NCBI GenBank assembly: GCA_006384855.1
Contig: VCJN01001278.1
Span: 1-64,000 of the forward strand
From: Tetraselmis striata
Lineage: Eukaryota > Chlorophyta > Chlorodendrophyceae > Chlorodendrales > Chlorodendraceae
Direction: 5' to 3'
Length of the DNA: 64,000 nucleotides
Positions 46,234 through 57,269 of this stretch are shown piece by piece. Under the pieces are notes generated by a model. That model did not search any database. It saw nothing but the letters and a program-made list of their open reading frames with translations, and was not told the DNA's origin. Positions within the stretch are counted from its first letter, which is position 1. Each line of letters begins with the position of its first letter. The translations under genes were made by a program, and so were the position numbers.

Positions 46234-47971
46234 GGTGACCTGTCCTACAGCAGCTGGGCCTCACACACCAGCACCTCCAAGGCGCCAGTGGCCAAGGTAA
46301 GCATCGCCCTTCCCAACCACCCGTTGTCCACCCTTGTCCCCACCCAATCATCTCTCGACGCCGCTGCCATGCTCACGCTCCCTGGTGTTCCGTGCCGCCG
46401 CCGCTGCTACTGCTGCTGCTGCTGCTCAGAAACTGAGTGAAGAGGAGGCCAGCCAGACGCAGGCAATGCACAAATCCGCCAGTGGCTCCGGTTCGCTCTG
46501 GAACGCGGTGCGTATCAAAGCCTCCTCACCCCACGGTGGTATAGATAACGGGATGACAAGCCGGCTGAGGAGGCCAGGCTGCTGTGCCCCGCCTGCCCTC
46601 AGGCCCAGACCTTTGAAGAGCGGGATGCCACCAAGTGGGCCAAGGAGGCGATCCCGGAGTACCTGTGCAGCGTGCACTGCGAGGTCAGCGGGGGCGATGT
46701 GGTGGCGGAGATCACGGAGGTGACGTCTGCGGACGGCGACGCAAGCATCTGCGTCGTTCGCGGCAAGAAGAGGTGCGGTGGCGTGCTCAGCGTAACTTTG
46801 CCAACGTGGTGGTAGTGATGGTATGCTGGGGGTGGGGGGGGTGGGGGGGGAGGGTGGGGGGGCTCTGCCCCTGCTGGACTCACATAAGCCCTCACATCCT
46901 CAGGGCTGGCTTTGATTTCAAGGTGAAGCTGAAATGGAGCGCCGCGGTGAAGGTTAGCGGCACGGAAGAGGCTGTGAAGGTACGGTGGCCCTCTGCCCGC
47001 ATTCGATTTGTCACCGACGGGTGTTGCTGGTGCTTCCCCACTGCAAAATGCTGCAGTGCTGTGTGTAGGTACCAGCCGTAAGAGTAACCATACAACCGCG
47101 GCACCATCTTCATTTCAAGGTGGACGGTGCATGAGGTGACCTAAACTAACATTGCATGCTGGGGTTTGTTATTTATTGATAGTAGTATCGCCAACACTCT
47201 GTCAGGGCTTCGAAAACATGTGTCGAAAGTATTTCATAAATACCGCTATAAACGAGCCTTGTTGGGAAGTGACGCGAATATTCGATACCAATACTTGGTT
47301 GGGGTTGATATCGATGGCATGTAGTTTTAGATACACTGCTGAGAACGCCCCAGATTCCCTCAAATCTGACAATCAGACGAAAGGTGCGGACAGCAAGCGG
47401 ACATTTACCGCCGCAATGCCATGCTAGCATGCACCGCTGCATGGGTGATGTCAGTTCTGCACCTCTGCGGAGAGTAAGAACACGGTATCACGGGCATCCA
47501 TATAGATAGTATCACAAATAGACATCACGGAGGATACTGCAACCCAAGAGCCTGATTACATGTGATCTGATTGCGGGGCCGCCTAGTCAATGGTATGGAA
47601 GATTGTGCTGAGTGTCGTCTGATGCGAAAATGGTAACCCGCGTGTGTTGTTCAGGTGACTGGCAGCCTGCGAGTTCCGAACTTTGCTGCTGACGAGCTGG
47701 GCGACCTGGAGCTTGACGAAATCAAGCTCGACGGCAAGGAGGTGCGACTCTGCCGGAGGCGCTCCCCTTTGCCCCTCTTGGGGAGGCTGCCCTTGGCTGC
47801 TGCGTCTGTTGCTTGTCTGGCGATTGCCTTGGTGGCTGATTACGGCGCGGGTCATGGCAGGAGGATGGCGGCAAGGCCGCGCGCGCCGCGGCCAAGGAGG
47901 CCGTCACGCACATGCTGCCGCACATTGAGGCCGCGTGTGATTGCTTCTACAAGGCGATGCAGGACAAGTGA
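46234..47971 (+). CDS. AHA1: Activator of Hsp90 ATPase, N-domain type
   Basis: Co-chaperone that binds the Hsp90 middle domain and speeds its ATPase in the cytosol. Six exons were read: 46,234-46,296; 46,430-46,507; 46,603-46,772; 46,904-46,979; 47,655-47,741; 47,861-47,971 (TGA). Introns are GT/AG and phases agree throughout. About 194 residues are visible. Landmarks: GDLSYSSWASHT (the short N-terminal aromatic motif found in many protist/algal members); GSLWNAAQTFEERDATKWAKE; VAEITEVTSADGDASICVVRGKKR; GFDFKVKLKWS; VTGSLRVPNFAADELGDLEL; and the closing helix CDCFYKAMQDK. The protein ends after the N-domain, so it lacks the C-terminal START-like domain of full Aha1 and resembles yeast Hch1 in size. 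The initiator exon is not resolved. A TGTAA/AATAAA pair at 48,410-48,429 may be its 3' end. Confidence 0.9.
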
Positions 47972-49631
47972 CGGGCAGAGGCCGTGGCGCCACACCCAGG
48001 CGCGGGGTGCAGGGCCGCTTCATGGTAGGGGAAACCAGACCAGCAGAGCTGCGGCCCTTTGCCCTCATCTTCGGGCAGCGGTTCGCCTGCGTGGGGACCA
48101 GGTGCTCCCCGTGACCCCCGAGACTAGCATAGCTTCAACAAATAGCAGAATGAGCTAGCGCCTGGATGCGCAAGTCATCATTGATCCTTCGCCAATTAAA
48201 TGTGAGCATGCAGCCATGACCATCTGCAGTCGCACAATGCTGCGCCTCCAATTTAGTGACTGGATGTGAGCAAAATCCCAAATTGTCCCTAGGGCCTGGA
48301 TTTCTGGGTAGCTGGCCGGGGGGGGGGGGGGGGGGGATATGGTCTCGATAAAGGGATGGTCATTCCAGCACAAGGAAACAGTTGAATAGTAAGAGCCTTT
48401 GGTGCGCATTGTAATGTACCACCAATAAACTCTTAGCTACTTGCGACATAATCCTTACTATACATAGGTGCAGTATCAGTGTAGATCATGGCGGTGCCAC
48501 AGCAAAAAAACACAGCGCAGGGATATCAGCGCACCCTGCCTGGTCCATGGATTAATACTGGAGGTAAAAATAAACGACATGATCTCGGGCATACACAAAA
48601 ATTTCATGTACACATGAAATTTGAGATCGCATGCAGGCCGATATCGAGACCTTTAGTCCAGGGTCATGTGGTATTGTGGCGCAGCACCCACTACGGAACG
48701 TAAAAATCTGTTAAAAAATTAAGATTGAAACATTGTCGACAAAAACGAAAATGGTTTATGTTTCTGGTCTGGACACCTGTATGAGCAGGCATGCAGATGG
48801 GAGTATGCAATTTATGGCTTTTCAAGCGCACTGTGAATAGAACACGACACCCATCGGATCCAAACACACATTCTGACGTCCACACGCACGAAGCCACCCA
48901 TCGCACAGCAGTACTGGCGGCAGACAGCGCTGGGTGCACAGCTCTACTGGTGCCGATGAAGGCCGCAGTTTGAGAGCTTACGCCAAAAGTCGACTAGGGT
49001 GCCCGCGCAGAAGAGTAGCATTGGAAAAAATGCCCAACCCGCCGCAAGTCAAATACCGGCGAAGCTGTAACAGGACAGACATAGAACCTTTTAAATATCT
49101 AAAAGAAGCATACATATGATAAATCCTGGAATCCATGGACCTTACTGATACATTACGGCACTCAAGGGTGCAACGGCACCCGCAAGCCGCAGTGCGATTG
49201 TGCAGTCATTCCGCATCCACATGCTACGGGAGCGACATCAGAGCAATGGCAGGATGAACTGATAAGAGCTGGAGCACCTGATAGGGCCGGAGCAACTAAT
49301 AGATATCAGAGAAAGAGCCGCATCTGAAGCTTTCTGTAGCAGAGTGGGCACAGCTTTACTCGCACCACTGTGCCACGGAACATACCCAGTGCATGACCAG
49401 CAGAACAAGGGGAAGCTTGCAGAGCACGTAATTTGTCAATCAGACTGTGCCACCTGCCGATGCATACTTCACTGATCATTTTGGGAATGTACTTTATTTC
49501 AAACTCTATAGTCGAATGGTGTGATTATATGAGCCCAATAACATGCCTATAACCACGCTGCAAGGCACCATTCTACCATACTAGACTGCCACCTCTATCA
49601 GTATTGCTCAGCGGCAGAAGCCGCTGGCAGT
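47972..49631. other. Intergenic between Aha1-like and acidic protein genes
   Basis: Two genes converge here. It holds a 19-base G run at 48,318-48,336 and AT-richer sequence; no coding frame over about 90 codons. An AATAAA on the minus strand (49,494-49,499) lies 130 bases after the stop of the minus-strand gene. Confidence 0.5.
48410..48429 (+). terminator. Candidate poly(A) signal of the Aha1-like gene
   Basis: TGTAA at 48,410-48,414 followed by AATAAA at 48,424-48,429, about 440 bases after the stop. TGTAA is the usual signal of chlorophycean genes. Confidence 0.4.
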
Positions 49632-50681
49632 CTAGCCAAACATGAAATCAGGAGTGCCAAACATAGCGTCCTGGTTCACGCCAGCTTGCCCCGTCTGCAC
49701 AAACTTGTTTCCAGCGCCTGCAATAACGTTGTCGAGGGCAATCGCAACGGTGCCGCCGCGGTCTCCGGTGTCAATACGGCTGTCAGAGTTTATGTTGTTG
49801 TCGCTACCGGCCACAGTGTACTCGTGCGCATAGTTCACGTTGATGGGCATCCTGTCGTACGTCTCCATAGAGTTGCCCGGCGCTGCGTTGACGTAGTAGT
49901 AGAGGCGGGCCTCGGCACCGCCCTCGACGTAGAAAGTCCACGAATAGCGGCCGTTGGTATTATACAACCATTCGCCGCAGGCGGTGCGCATGGGCACGTC
50001 CTTGTCGACGGTGAGTGAGGCCTCAATGCCGGATCCCGTGACGGAGGCCTTGCTCTCACCTCTCGGGCGGCCGGGGATTCGCGCCACGAAGACGGGCTTG
50101 ACCTGGTAGTCGGTGCCCACGAACACCTCGATCGTTCTCAAGTCCTTTTCGAGCCGGGTTCGGGACTCCTCTAGCTCGTCCTCGGAGTCCTCGGACTCGT
50201 CGCTGTCCTTGTCGTCGCTGTCGTCCTTGTCGCTGTCATCCTTGTCGTCGCTGTCATCCTTGTCGTCGCTGTCATCCTTGTCGCTGTCGTCATCATTGTC
50301 ATCGTCGTCTTTCTTAAGCAGAGCGCGGCGACGTTCCGACGAGCCGTCGTCCTTGGTGGTGTCCTTGATTGGGTCCTCCGTGAGCTGGAACGTTGGGTAT
50401 GCGTACTTGTGCTCGATGTCGCAGCGCGGATTGTTGGGGTCGATAGTGATAGGGTTAATCGGCTCGGCACCAACGTCCTCCTCATTCATAAGCTCAGGGG
50501 CATCCAGGCTGACGCCAATGTTCTGCGACACGTCGTTATTGCGGCCCTTGGCGAAGGTGTTGACAAGGTCGATCTTGTACCGCCGGCTGTCCTGCAGCGT
50601 ACGCGCGGCGGACGGTGCGACAGAAGCCAGCAGGAGAAACGCCAGAGCGACGAGCGCCCCCGAGGGCATCCGGCGCGCCAT
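49632..50681 (-). CDS. Secreted acidic Asp/Ser/Lys-repeat protein
   Basis: An intact intronless frame of 349 codons. The start chosen is the ATG at 50,681, because it opens a clean signal peptide (MARRMPSGALVALAFLLLAS, probable cleavage after APSAA at residue 26); an in-frame ATG 29 codons upstream would bury it. Residues 40-110 are a polar region (SQNIGVSLDAPELMNEEDVG). Residues 125-172 are a low-complexity tract of DDSDKDDSDDK repeats. Residues 185-349 look folded: VEGGAEARLYYYVNAAPGNS, NINSDSRIDTGDRGG, and a Phe/Gly end DAMFGTPDFMFG. Only two Cys are present (about 87 and 235), enough for one disulfide. No family recognised. The acidic tract suggests calcium binding or mineral/matrix interaction, which is inference. 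It converges with the Aha1-like gene. Confidence 0.8.
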   Translation of the reverse strand: MARRMPSGALVALAFLLLASVAPSAARTLQDSRRYKIDLVNTFAKGRNNDVSQNIGVSLDAPELMNEEDVGAEPINPITIDPNNPRCDIEHKYAYPTFQLTEDPIKDTTKDDGSSERRRALLKKDDDDNDDDSDKDDSDDKDDSDDKDDSDKDDSDDKDSDESEDSEDELEESRTRLEKDLRTIEVFVGTDYQVKPVFVARIPGRPRGESKASVTGSGIEASLTVDKDVPMRTACGEWLYNTNGRYSWTFYVEGGAEARLYYYVNAAPGNSMETYDRMPINVNYAHEYTVAGSDNNINSDSRIDTGDRGGTVAIALDNVIAGAGNKFVQTGQAGVNQDAMFGTPDFMFG

Positions 50682-50689
50682 GATGCGTT

Positions 50690-51835
50690 GCTGAAAGTGT
50701 GTGCAGGGGCTAGGGGCTAGGGGCTGGAGGCGGGCGGAGGCCTGCCGATCAACTGCTGCCCCTGGCAAAGTGCGAAGCGCCGTCCGCGCCGCCGCAGATC
50801 AAGTCAAACGACAGGGCGTCGTGTGGCGGGAACGGCGGGGGTGAGACTTCGCTGCTAGCCCAGCGGCGCGACCAGGGGCTGAGCTCCGTGTACGGCACTG
50901 TACTGCTAGCTACTTTCCCTTCCGGAGTGTGTGCACCTTGGCGGTCGCTGAGGCAGTCGGTCGTCTGGTGCTCTGCTGTGCTGACTGCTGTGTGGGCTGT
51001 AGTCGCAGCTTGCGGTGGCACAACCGCGCTTGCGGGCGCGTTCTGAAACGGCGGCGGAAGCTCTCTTTTCGGCCCCCGGGACAGGACTGGCACCAGCAAT
51101 GAAACCCTTGCAGCAGCGGCGGCAGCTCTGCCTGATCGAGTGATGCCAATCCTTAATACACTCACATCGCGACTATTAGTAAATCCTTTGAAGTGCAGCG
51201 TATCATCAGCAGCCATACATAATCCATATTTCATCAGCAATAATGTTTTAAGATAGCGACTACAGCAGCGACGACAAGTCGTAGTCGCTACGGGCATTTA
51301 ATATTGGGCGGGCAAGTACGCCTCACGAGGTTTATTATTGGTACCCGTACCCGGTACATGTACGCGAGAAGATGCAAGGATTATTATATACATATCAGCA
51401 GCTGATCGGGTGACGTTAAATCCTCGTCGTCAAGCGGCGCGACTGTTCGCGGAGCGCATAAAATCAAATGCGCCGCATCGCGTCGTCATCTCGCATGTTC
51501 AGCGCTGTTCATCGTCGCGCCCTCGTCTCGGTAGTATCGTGTCAGCAGTGCCAGTTAATGTTATTAATCCTTAATGTCCTCCGTTGGAGTAAAGTCCCAC
51601 AGCACTGCTAACTGCTCTTCATAGGGGGGCGGGTGCCACACTGCCCAGAAAGCCTGAATGAGGCACTCCCCCCAGGTTGTCTGGGCCCCTCTAGGGCCGT
51701 CGCACCTGCTGGGAGGATCTGTGTGGATTAAGGCTCCGCAAAAAAAAGTATATGATAAAAGATCAGAGCTTTGTGCACCAGACATATCGTTAATTATTAT
51801 CGCACCACGAATTAATCTTTTTGGCCATGAATTAA
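50690..51835. other. Upstream region of the acidic protein gene
   Basis: The 5' side has CCCCTAGCCCCTAG repeats (50,706-50,724). A 182-codon minus frame (51,297-50,749) overlaps the upstream region and lacks motifs. TAGTCGC-type palindromes recur at 51,254-51,293. The minus frame 51,785-51,564 (AVWHPPPYEEQLAVLWDFTP) is unrecognised. Confidence 0.4.
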
Positions 51836-51840
51836 TCTTT

Positions 51841-52075
51841 ACTGGTGCATTGGTACCGGTATCTAGGTGGTGGGATTTGCTGATGCACCGATTTTTAGGT
51901 GGTGGGATTCATTCGTGCACCGATATCCAAGTATTGGGATTTATTGGTGCACCGAAATTTAGGTGGTGGGATTTACTGGTGAACCGATGTTTAGGTGCCG
52001 GAATTTACTGGTGTACCGATATTTAGGCGGTGCCGGAATCTACTGGTGCACCGATACCTAACCCTCGATTTAATT
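51841..52075 (+). repeat. Degenerate 32-bp minisatellite, about seven units
   Basis: Consensus near TGGTGCACCGATATTTAGG plus TGGTGGGATTTAC, with each unit drifting by several bases. A GGTGCACC palindrome is in most units. Confidence 0.82.
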
Positions 52076-52079
52076 TTAA

Positions 52080-52847
52080 TTGACGCGCCAATATTTAGCC
52101 GCATGATCGAATCGACGACTGGTGCACCTATTATTAACCGAGAATCACCCACCGTGGGATACATGTTGCATCGACGGTTAATAGGGTCGTGACAATGAGA
52201 CACCACAACAATCTCACGGTCGCCATAGAACAAATGTGAATCTTGGCTTCCCGATTTAATCGACGGCATTACAATAGCCGAATTAAGGATCGGACGGTAT
52301 AGATATAACAATGACGGGATCATGGCGTTCTCACCCCATGATGAGGATGGGCGGTGGGAGACAGCGCGGCGGGGTGGGTGCGTGGGTGCGCAACACTCGG
52401 GGGACGGCTGGAACCCAAGGCGCGGCCGCGGAGGATATAAACATGCTGGGTTTCTTCGAAGTGCTAGGCGGCGGCGACAAACAAACCCGGCGGGTTTGTA
52501 TTCTCCGTGGCCGGGAGTTTCCAGTACCTCGCTCGTACCAATACTGCACACGGCAATAGCGGCCGCCAATTGGAATATGTGTGAACTAACTCATCGTCCG
52601 TGTAGACTTGGTTGGTACCGAAACTATTTCAAACGATATGGGCAAAAATTGCGGCCGCCCGCGGGCACCGCTTCCTCATGCACGGGATCCCACATACATT
52701 GGATCCCGAAGGCAGCCCATCTGGACCCAAGGGCACACCCATTAGTTTCGCCGACATGTGTAAGTGTCGCAAGGAGTGCAAAAGTCGAGAAGATCCTTGG
52801 CCAAATAACACGCAAGGGAGCGTGGAGCATTACATCGTGCGCTGACA
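52080..52847. other. Unassigned stretch
   Basis: The plus frame 52,322-52,951 is Arg-rich and runs into the LTR fragment. The frame 52,612-52,845 ends CKCRKECKSREDPWPNNTQG, coding-like but unrecognised. Confidence 0.3.
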
Positions 52848-53074
52848 TAAATCGGCTCAACCGCGGAGGTGATGGTGAGTGGAAGTGCTCGGAGCGTCTT
52901 GCAGTGGGAGCAACGAGCCGGACTCGAGCTGCGGGCAGTGTGGGCAAGTAGAGAGTGAAAGCAGAGCGCCCGGCGGGCCGGGAGACAGGCGTGCACTTGC
53001 AAAGGCGCGCGCGACATGTGCCCGGCCGGTGCTAGGGTATCGGCCGGAGCTAATGTATCGGGCAGATTCCAAAT
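52848..53074 (-). mobile_element. LTR fragment (fossil), related to the 13.3-kb LTRs
   Basis: Minus-strand copy of the 225-bp LTR: TTGGAATCTGCCCGAT at its start (53,074 side) and GAGCCGATTTA at its end (52,848 side). It differs from the 13-kb copies at roughly one site in eight, so it is older. No matching flanks or partner LTR were found; it may be a solo LTR or part of a longer remnant. Confidence 0.75.
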
Positions 53075-54904
53075 GAGATGGCCTCGGCGAGAAGGCAGAT
53101 ACTACGGAGCCCACATGTCACCTGGAGGAGGACGACAACAAGACCAAGATTGAGGAGTTTCTCGAGGCTAGATAGGCCCTCAACTTCGCTCGCCCCAGTA
53201 ACAAGCAGCCGAGCACCTGGGGTGGTCAGGGACGAGCCTCATATACTTGGAGCCTCCCGCAGGAGGTCAATGCCAGTGACGAAGCGGTTGTAACACCCAT
53301 GATGTGGTGATTGTCGGCGACACACAGAACCCCACGCCCGCCGCTGGTGAAATGCGCCGCGCTCCGCCCCCTCCACTGACACCCCCCCGCCTTTGCCGCC
53401 CTTCTGCCTTTCCTAGGAACGATTTGCTTGCCATGTGCAGAGCGTACGCCTTTTCATGTAGTGCGAGTACAGCCCCGCGTGGATATCCTTCTCATGACAA
53501 AGGAAACAGTATGTTGCGCAATGCCTCCATGTTCCCCAATTTCATCGAAACCGATAAGGACATATTATGCACACACATTTCCGCTACCACTTCTTATATT
53601 GCAGGATGCGATTAAGGACTTGCAGAAGGAAGGACTATATGTCTCCTTATTAGCTGCGGACATCCGGGGTGAAACGGCATTATTTTCCATAATTGCCATC
53701 ATGGCCGATTGGATTACTTACACATGACTTTGAATGGACTACCCCTACGTTGGACTCCCCTTCCCGTCGACCCCACCCACTGGTGCGACCAAACAACGTC
53801 TCTGCGACGTACATGCTACCAAAACCGGTATAGATCCGGAAAGGCTTTCGCAATACCGTTTAGGAAGTCTGGGATGATGCGGGACGCTACAATGATGGCG
53901 TTAACTGCCGCCGAGAGCGAGAACATGTCATCGCCCGCGGCCCGCCGAAAGCTCTAAAACTAGGCTCCCGGACCACCCCGTAATTATCATGTATTACACT
54001 GTATTAATCCCGTAATCCTACCGACATAATGACACTCGTATGTAGTCATTCCGTGACATACTCGTAATAAACTGCATCATGCACATATCACACGTCATCG
54101 CGACGATATGTCCGCAGCGGTATATTTTTGCATCTAGCTCTAGAAGCCCGGCAATCTCGCTGCTCTTGCATAATCCGCGATAGCGCGCGGCAGTGGCCGG
54201 GCGGAATTAATTATTTACATGCCGTTTCGGCCGGGAACGCCACGGCGGCGGGCCTCCTGCTCGCGGGTGGCGGCAGCGGCTACTGTCATCGCGGTCCGGC
54301 GGCGGCCGGCCCGCTACCCGAACGACTCACCGCCCGCCTCGACCCAAACAGCGCCCCGGCCCCGGGCCGGCACTCGTCCAGCCGCCGGCTTGGCTGCCTG
54401 CTTGGTCTTCTTGGCTGGGGGCTCCGGGCTTCTGCCCTCGTCGACGTTGTCGCCGGGGGGGGGCTTGCGTGGCGGCCAAGTTCTTGACCACGTTGATGTC
54501 AGTTGTGTTTGATAATGCCGCCCGCCGTCTTCTGTTGCTGCTTCAGCATGCCCACAAATCGTGGAGCTGTGACGACGCAGCGGTGCCCGCCAGCGGCAGC
54601 GCAGTGATCTTGTTGCATGCGTTGAACGTGCGATACGATCGGCTTACTACCACACGTAGGGATTGGGCGGGGTTCTGACACAGCAGTTGCGAAAGTCGGT
54701 ATGCGTGTTGATTATTTGTCGCGGCGGTGGCTGTGTAAACCATCGAACAAGTGCGAAAACAAACGCGACTCACCTGCGGCTTCCGAGTTCGGCGTTACCT
54801 CGCTGACCTCCTCCTCGCCCTTGAACATCACGTTAGCAAGAAGGGGGGCATTTGCCTGCTTGGTAGTACCTTTCGAGCTCGTTCTGTTGCCAGGCCTCTG
54901 CAAG
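53075..54904. other. Unassigned stretch with coding-like pieces
   Basis: The plus frames 53,428-53,727 (IKDLQKEGLYVSLLAADIRG) and 53,709-53,957 (FRKSGMMRDATMMALTAAES) look like remains of a real protein but are unrecognised. On the minus strand, 54,918-54,712 (LLANVMFKGEEEVSEVTPNS, donor-like GTGAGTC after it) and 54,681-54,499 (RFVGMLKQQQKTAGGIIKHN) look like exons of a gene divergent from region X of the element that starts at 54,905. Confidence 0.35.
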
Positions 54905-55009
54905 GTTATTGAGAGCACCGCCTTGTCCTGAGTTGCAGGAGCAACAACAAAACACGCAGCACGAGATGGTCAACGCCTATAAAATTCCAAGCCTCTACGC
55001 AGTCATGTC

Positions 55010-57269
55010 AGCCACCCGCCGACTGACTTTACCTCTCAGGGTGGACTCCAGCCCCCGGCTCTTGGGAGTATGGCATGGACCGTCGACGGAGGCGTTCCTA
55101 ACGCCAATGCCCATATCAGATTCCGCCGGGGGAGCGGGGCGGGGGGGGGGGGCGGGGCGGGGGGGGGGAGGGGGAGGCGGCGCCTCGGGTGCTAAGTTCA
55201 AGATCTGGGCACGCGTCGCGTCGGGTACGTGAGAGGAATAATACAGCGTGACGACACCCTCATCGGACACTTAAAAACCTGCGTCAAGCAGGTGCTTCTT
55301 CCCGGCTCCGTCGTACTGCTTCCGCTCAATGCAGTTTTTCAGTATGTCCGCGAAAGCGTAGCCGAAAGCGTTATCGCCCTGGGGTTGCTTTGGGTGAACG
55401 CGGAAATGATTGTTGGTCGCCTAGCCGCGGAGCATTGCCCGCAGCACGTCCTCAACGATGCGGCCCATGATGCACAGAGCACCGAGTGGTATGGTCATGC
55501 CTCCAAGCCTCACAACTTGCCGTATAGGGAATACCCGGAATTAGCTTGGCGTGCGTGGCCATGATGGAGGGTGCGGGGGGGCGAGCAGCTACGGTACTGT
55601 CTGGCGGATGGGCGAGTGTGCGTTCGGTAGGCGCAGCTGATGGTTTCAAAAAGTCCGGCGCCGCGCATGGACGACTACTCGAGATCCGCTGGTATATAGC
55701 GCGTTCCGGCTTCCTGCATATCCATAGCGTAATAGCGACCGTATGGCGACCGTATCTAGCGATTAAATGAGAACACATTTGACACAGATGTGCTACAGAA
55801 TCTCAATTCGGCCGTAGCTACCCCTTAACGTGGAATGGGTCGCGTAATCTGGCGTAATGATCTTTTACTTCGACGGCACGCGTCTCCACAAAGCCCAAAC
55901 AGTGAGACACGCGAGTGCCTACGTCGGGGCTGCCAACGGCTTCTGTTGCCGCAAGGGACACGGTGCCGCAAAATTGTCGGTTTCTCCCAGCTGCCGAACC
56001 CATACCCATGCACTCAACCAACACCCACCCCGCCGCCGGTACCCAGCGGTACCCGCCACCATATCCACGGTTTCTCGCCTCGCCCATAAAGGCCAACCGC
56101 CAACCGCCGCACGCAGCGTACTACCGCGTCCCTGCGATGTTCACCCGTTACCTCACCCGGCATTTGATCGTGAGGGGGTGCATCCATCTCGAGCCGGGGT
56201 GGGTTCCAACCCGTAGGAGTGACACCGACATGTATGCCTCCCTCGACAAGGAACACACAATACCGGGCATCCTCACCATTGGGGGAGAGGGTTTCCGGGG
56301 CTGGAAGTTCTTCCTCATAAACGCGCCGGAAGTTCTTCCTCATATACCCGGGTTTCTGATTTAGCGAAGTTGGCCGGATGTGGCTTGCTGCGGCGCGGGC
56401 TCAGTTGTACCGCGCCATGGACGTGTGCATCGAGAAGGGCCCACTACGGAACCCAAAGCTGCGAGAAGCCTTCGTTGACAAGTTCAAGCTGTTCACGGCA
56501 ATTGCGCTCGCGGCTACGGCCATGTTGTCCCGCTACTTGCGGTTGAATCCCCATGACATGGCGACTAATGTGCTCAGACTGATGGAGGCTGCCAAGAATT
56601 GGGAAGCCGACCTGGCGGGTGGCATCATCCTCGATTACCCGCACCCAGCAAGTGCAGCTGCAACACTCATGGCAGCCTCCCTGCCGTACGCCAACATCTC
56701 GTGGGGCGTGGACGAGGCCACTGGGCCAGCGGCCTCCGTAATGACTCCCATCATGCAATGGGCAGATAGATACCGGCAGTCAGGATCTTGCTCTATACTG
56801 GTCGACGAGCGAAATTTTGCCGTGAGACTAGCTCATGAGATGCCCCCCCCCCCCCCCCCCCCCCTCTTGGGAGAGTAGACTGCGGACAGATGAGGTATAG
56901 TTGGGCCGCCAGCCAAAGTGCTTAAAGGAACAGATGCGGCATAGTTGCCCATAGCCAATAAAGTAGCGAGCAATGATAGCAGCACGCAGAAGTGCTGTAA
57001 TTTTAGCATTGTGTACTAGTCCCACAAGCCTTACCCCTGTGACATTTCCAATTGTGTCACCTCCACTGGCAGTCCCACGTACCCAACAGACTGCCAGCAC
57101 ATGCGGTTTTAAACCGCCTATGATTATGATGGTGGAGACCTCACAGCCGCCGCTGATCAAAACCGCAATAAGGGGGCTAGGCTTTGGGCGCTGGGCGCTG
57201 GGTGTAAGCTTTAGGCGAGAGGCTTTAGCGCAGGCAAGGAAAAGGTTTGCAGCAAAGGAATTGTTATAG
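55010..57269 (+). CDS. Region X protein of the unclassified element, copy 2
   Basis: Plus-strand coding remains. Open parts: 55,229-55,564 (IQRDDTLIGHLKTCVKQVLL; ESVAESVIALGLLWVNAEM), 55,915-56,364 (MFTRYLTRHLIV; IPGILTIGGEGFRGWKFFLI), 56,378-56,878 (MWLAAARAQLYRAMDVCIEK; NPKLREAFVDKFKLF; EADLAGGIILDYPHP; WGVDEATGPAASVMTPIMQW) and 56,973-57,269 (RTQQ; FKPP; MVETSQPPLIKTA). Order and spacing match copy 1. The third part ends in a Pro run encoded by a 22-base C tract (56,843-56,864). The frame changes between parts, so it is decayed unless introns are present; some borders could be introns. Family unknown. Confidence 0.5.

Noticed and set aside
46334-46723. 129-codon frame starting in the Aha1-like gene
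   Set aside because: It reads through an intron and is out of phase with the conserved Aha1 sequence in the next exon.
50113-50694. 193-codon plus-strand Ser/Leu-rich frame
   Set aside because: It is antisense to the Asp/Ser tract of the minus-strand secreted protein, which has a signal peptide and balanced composition.
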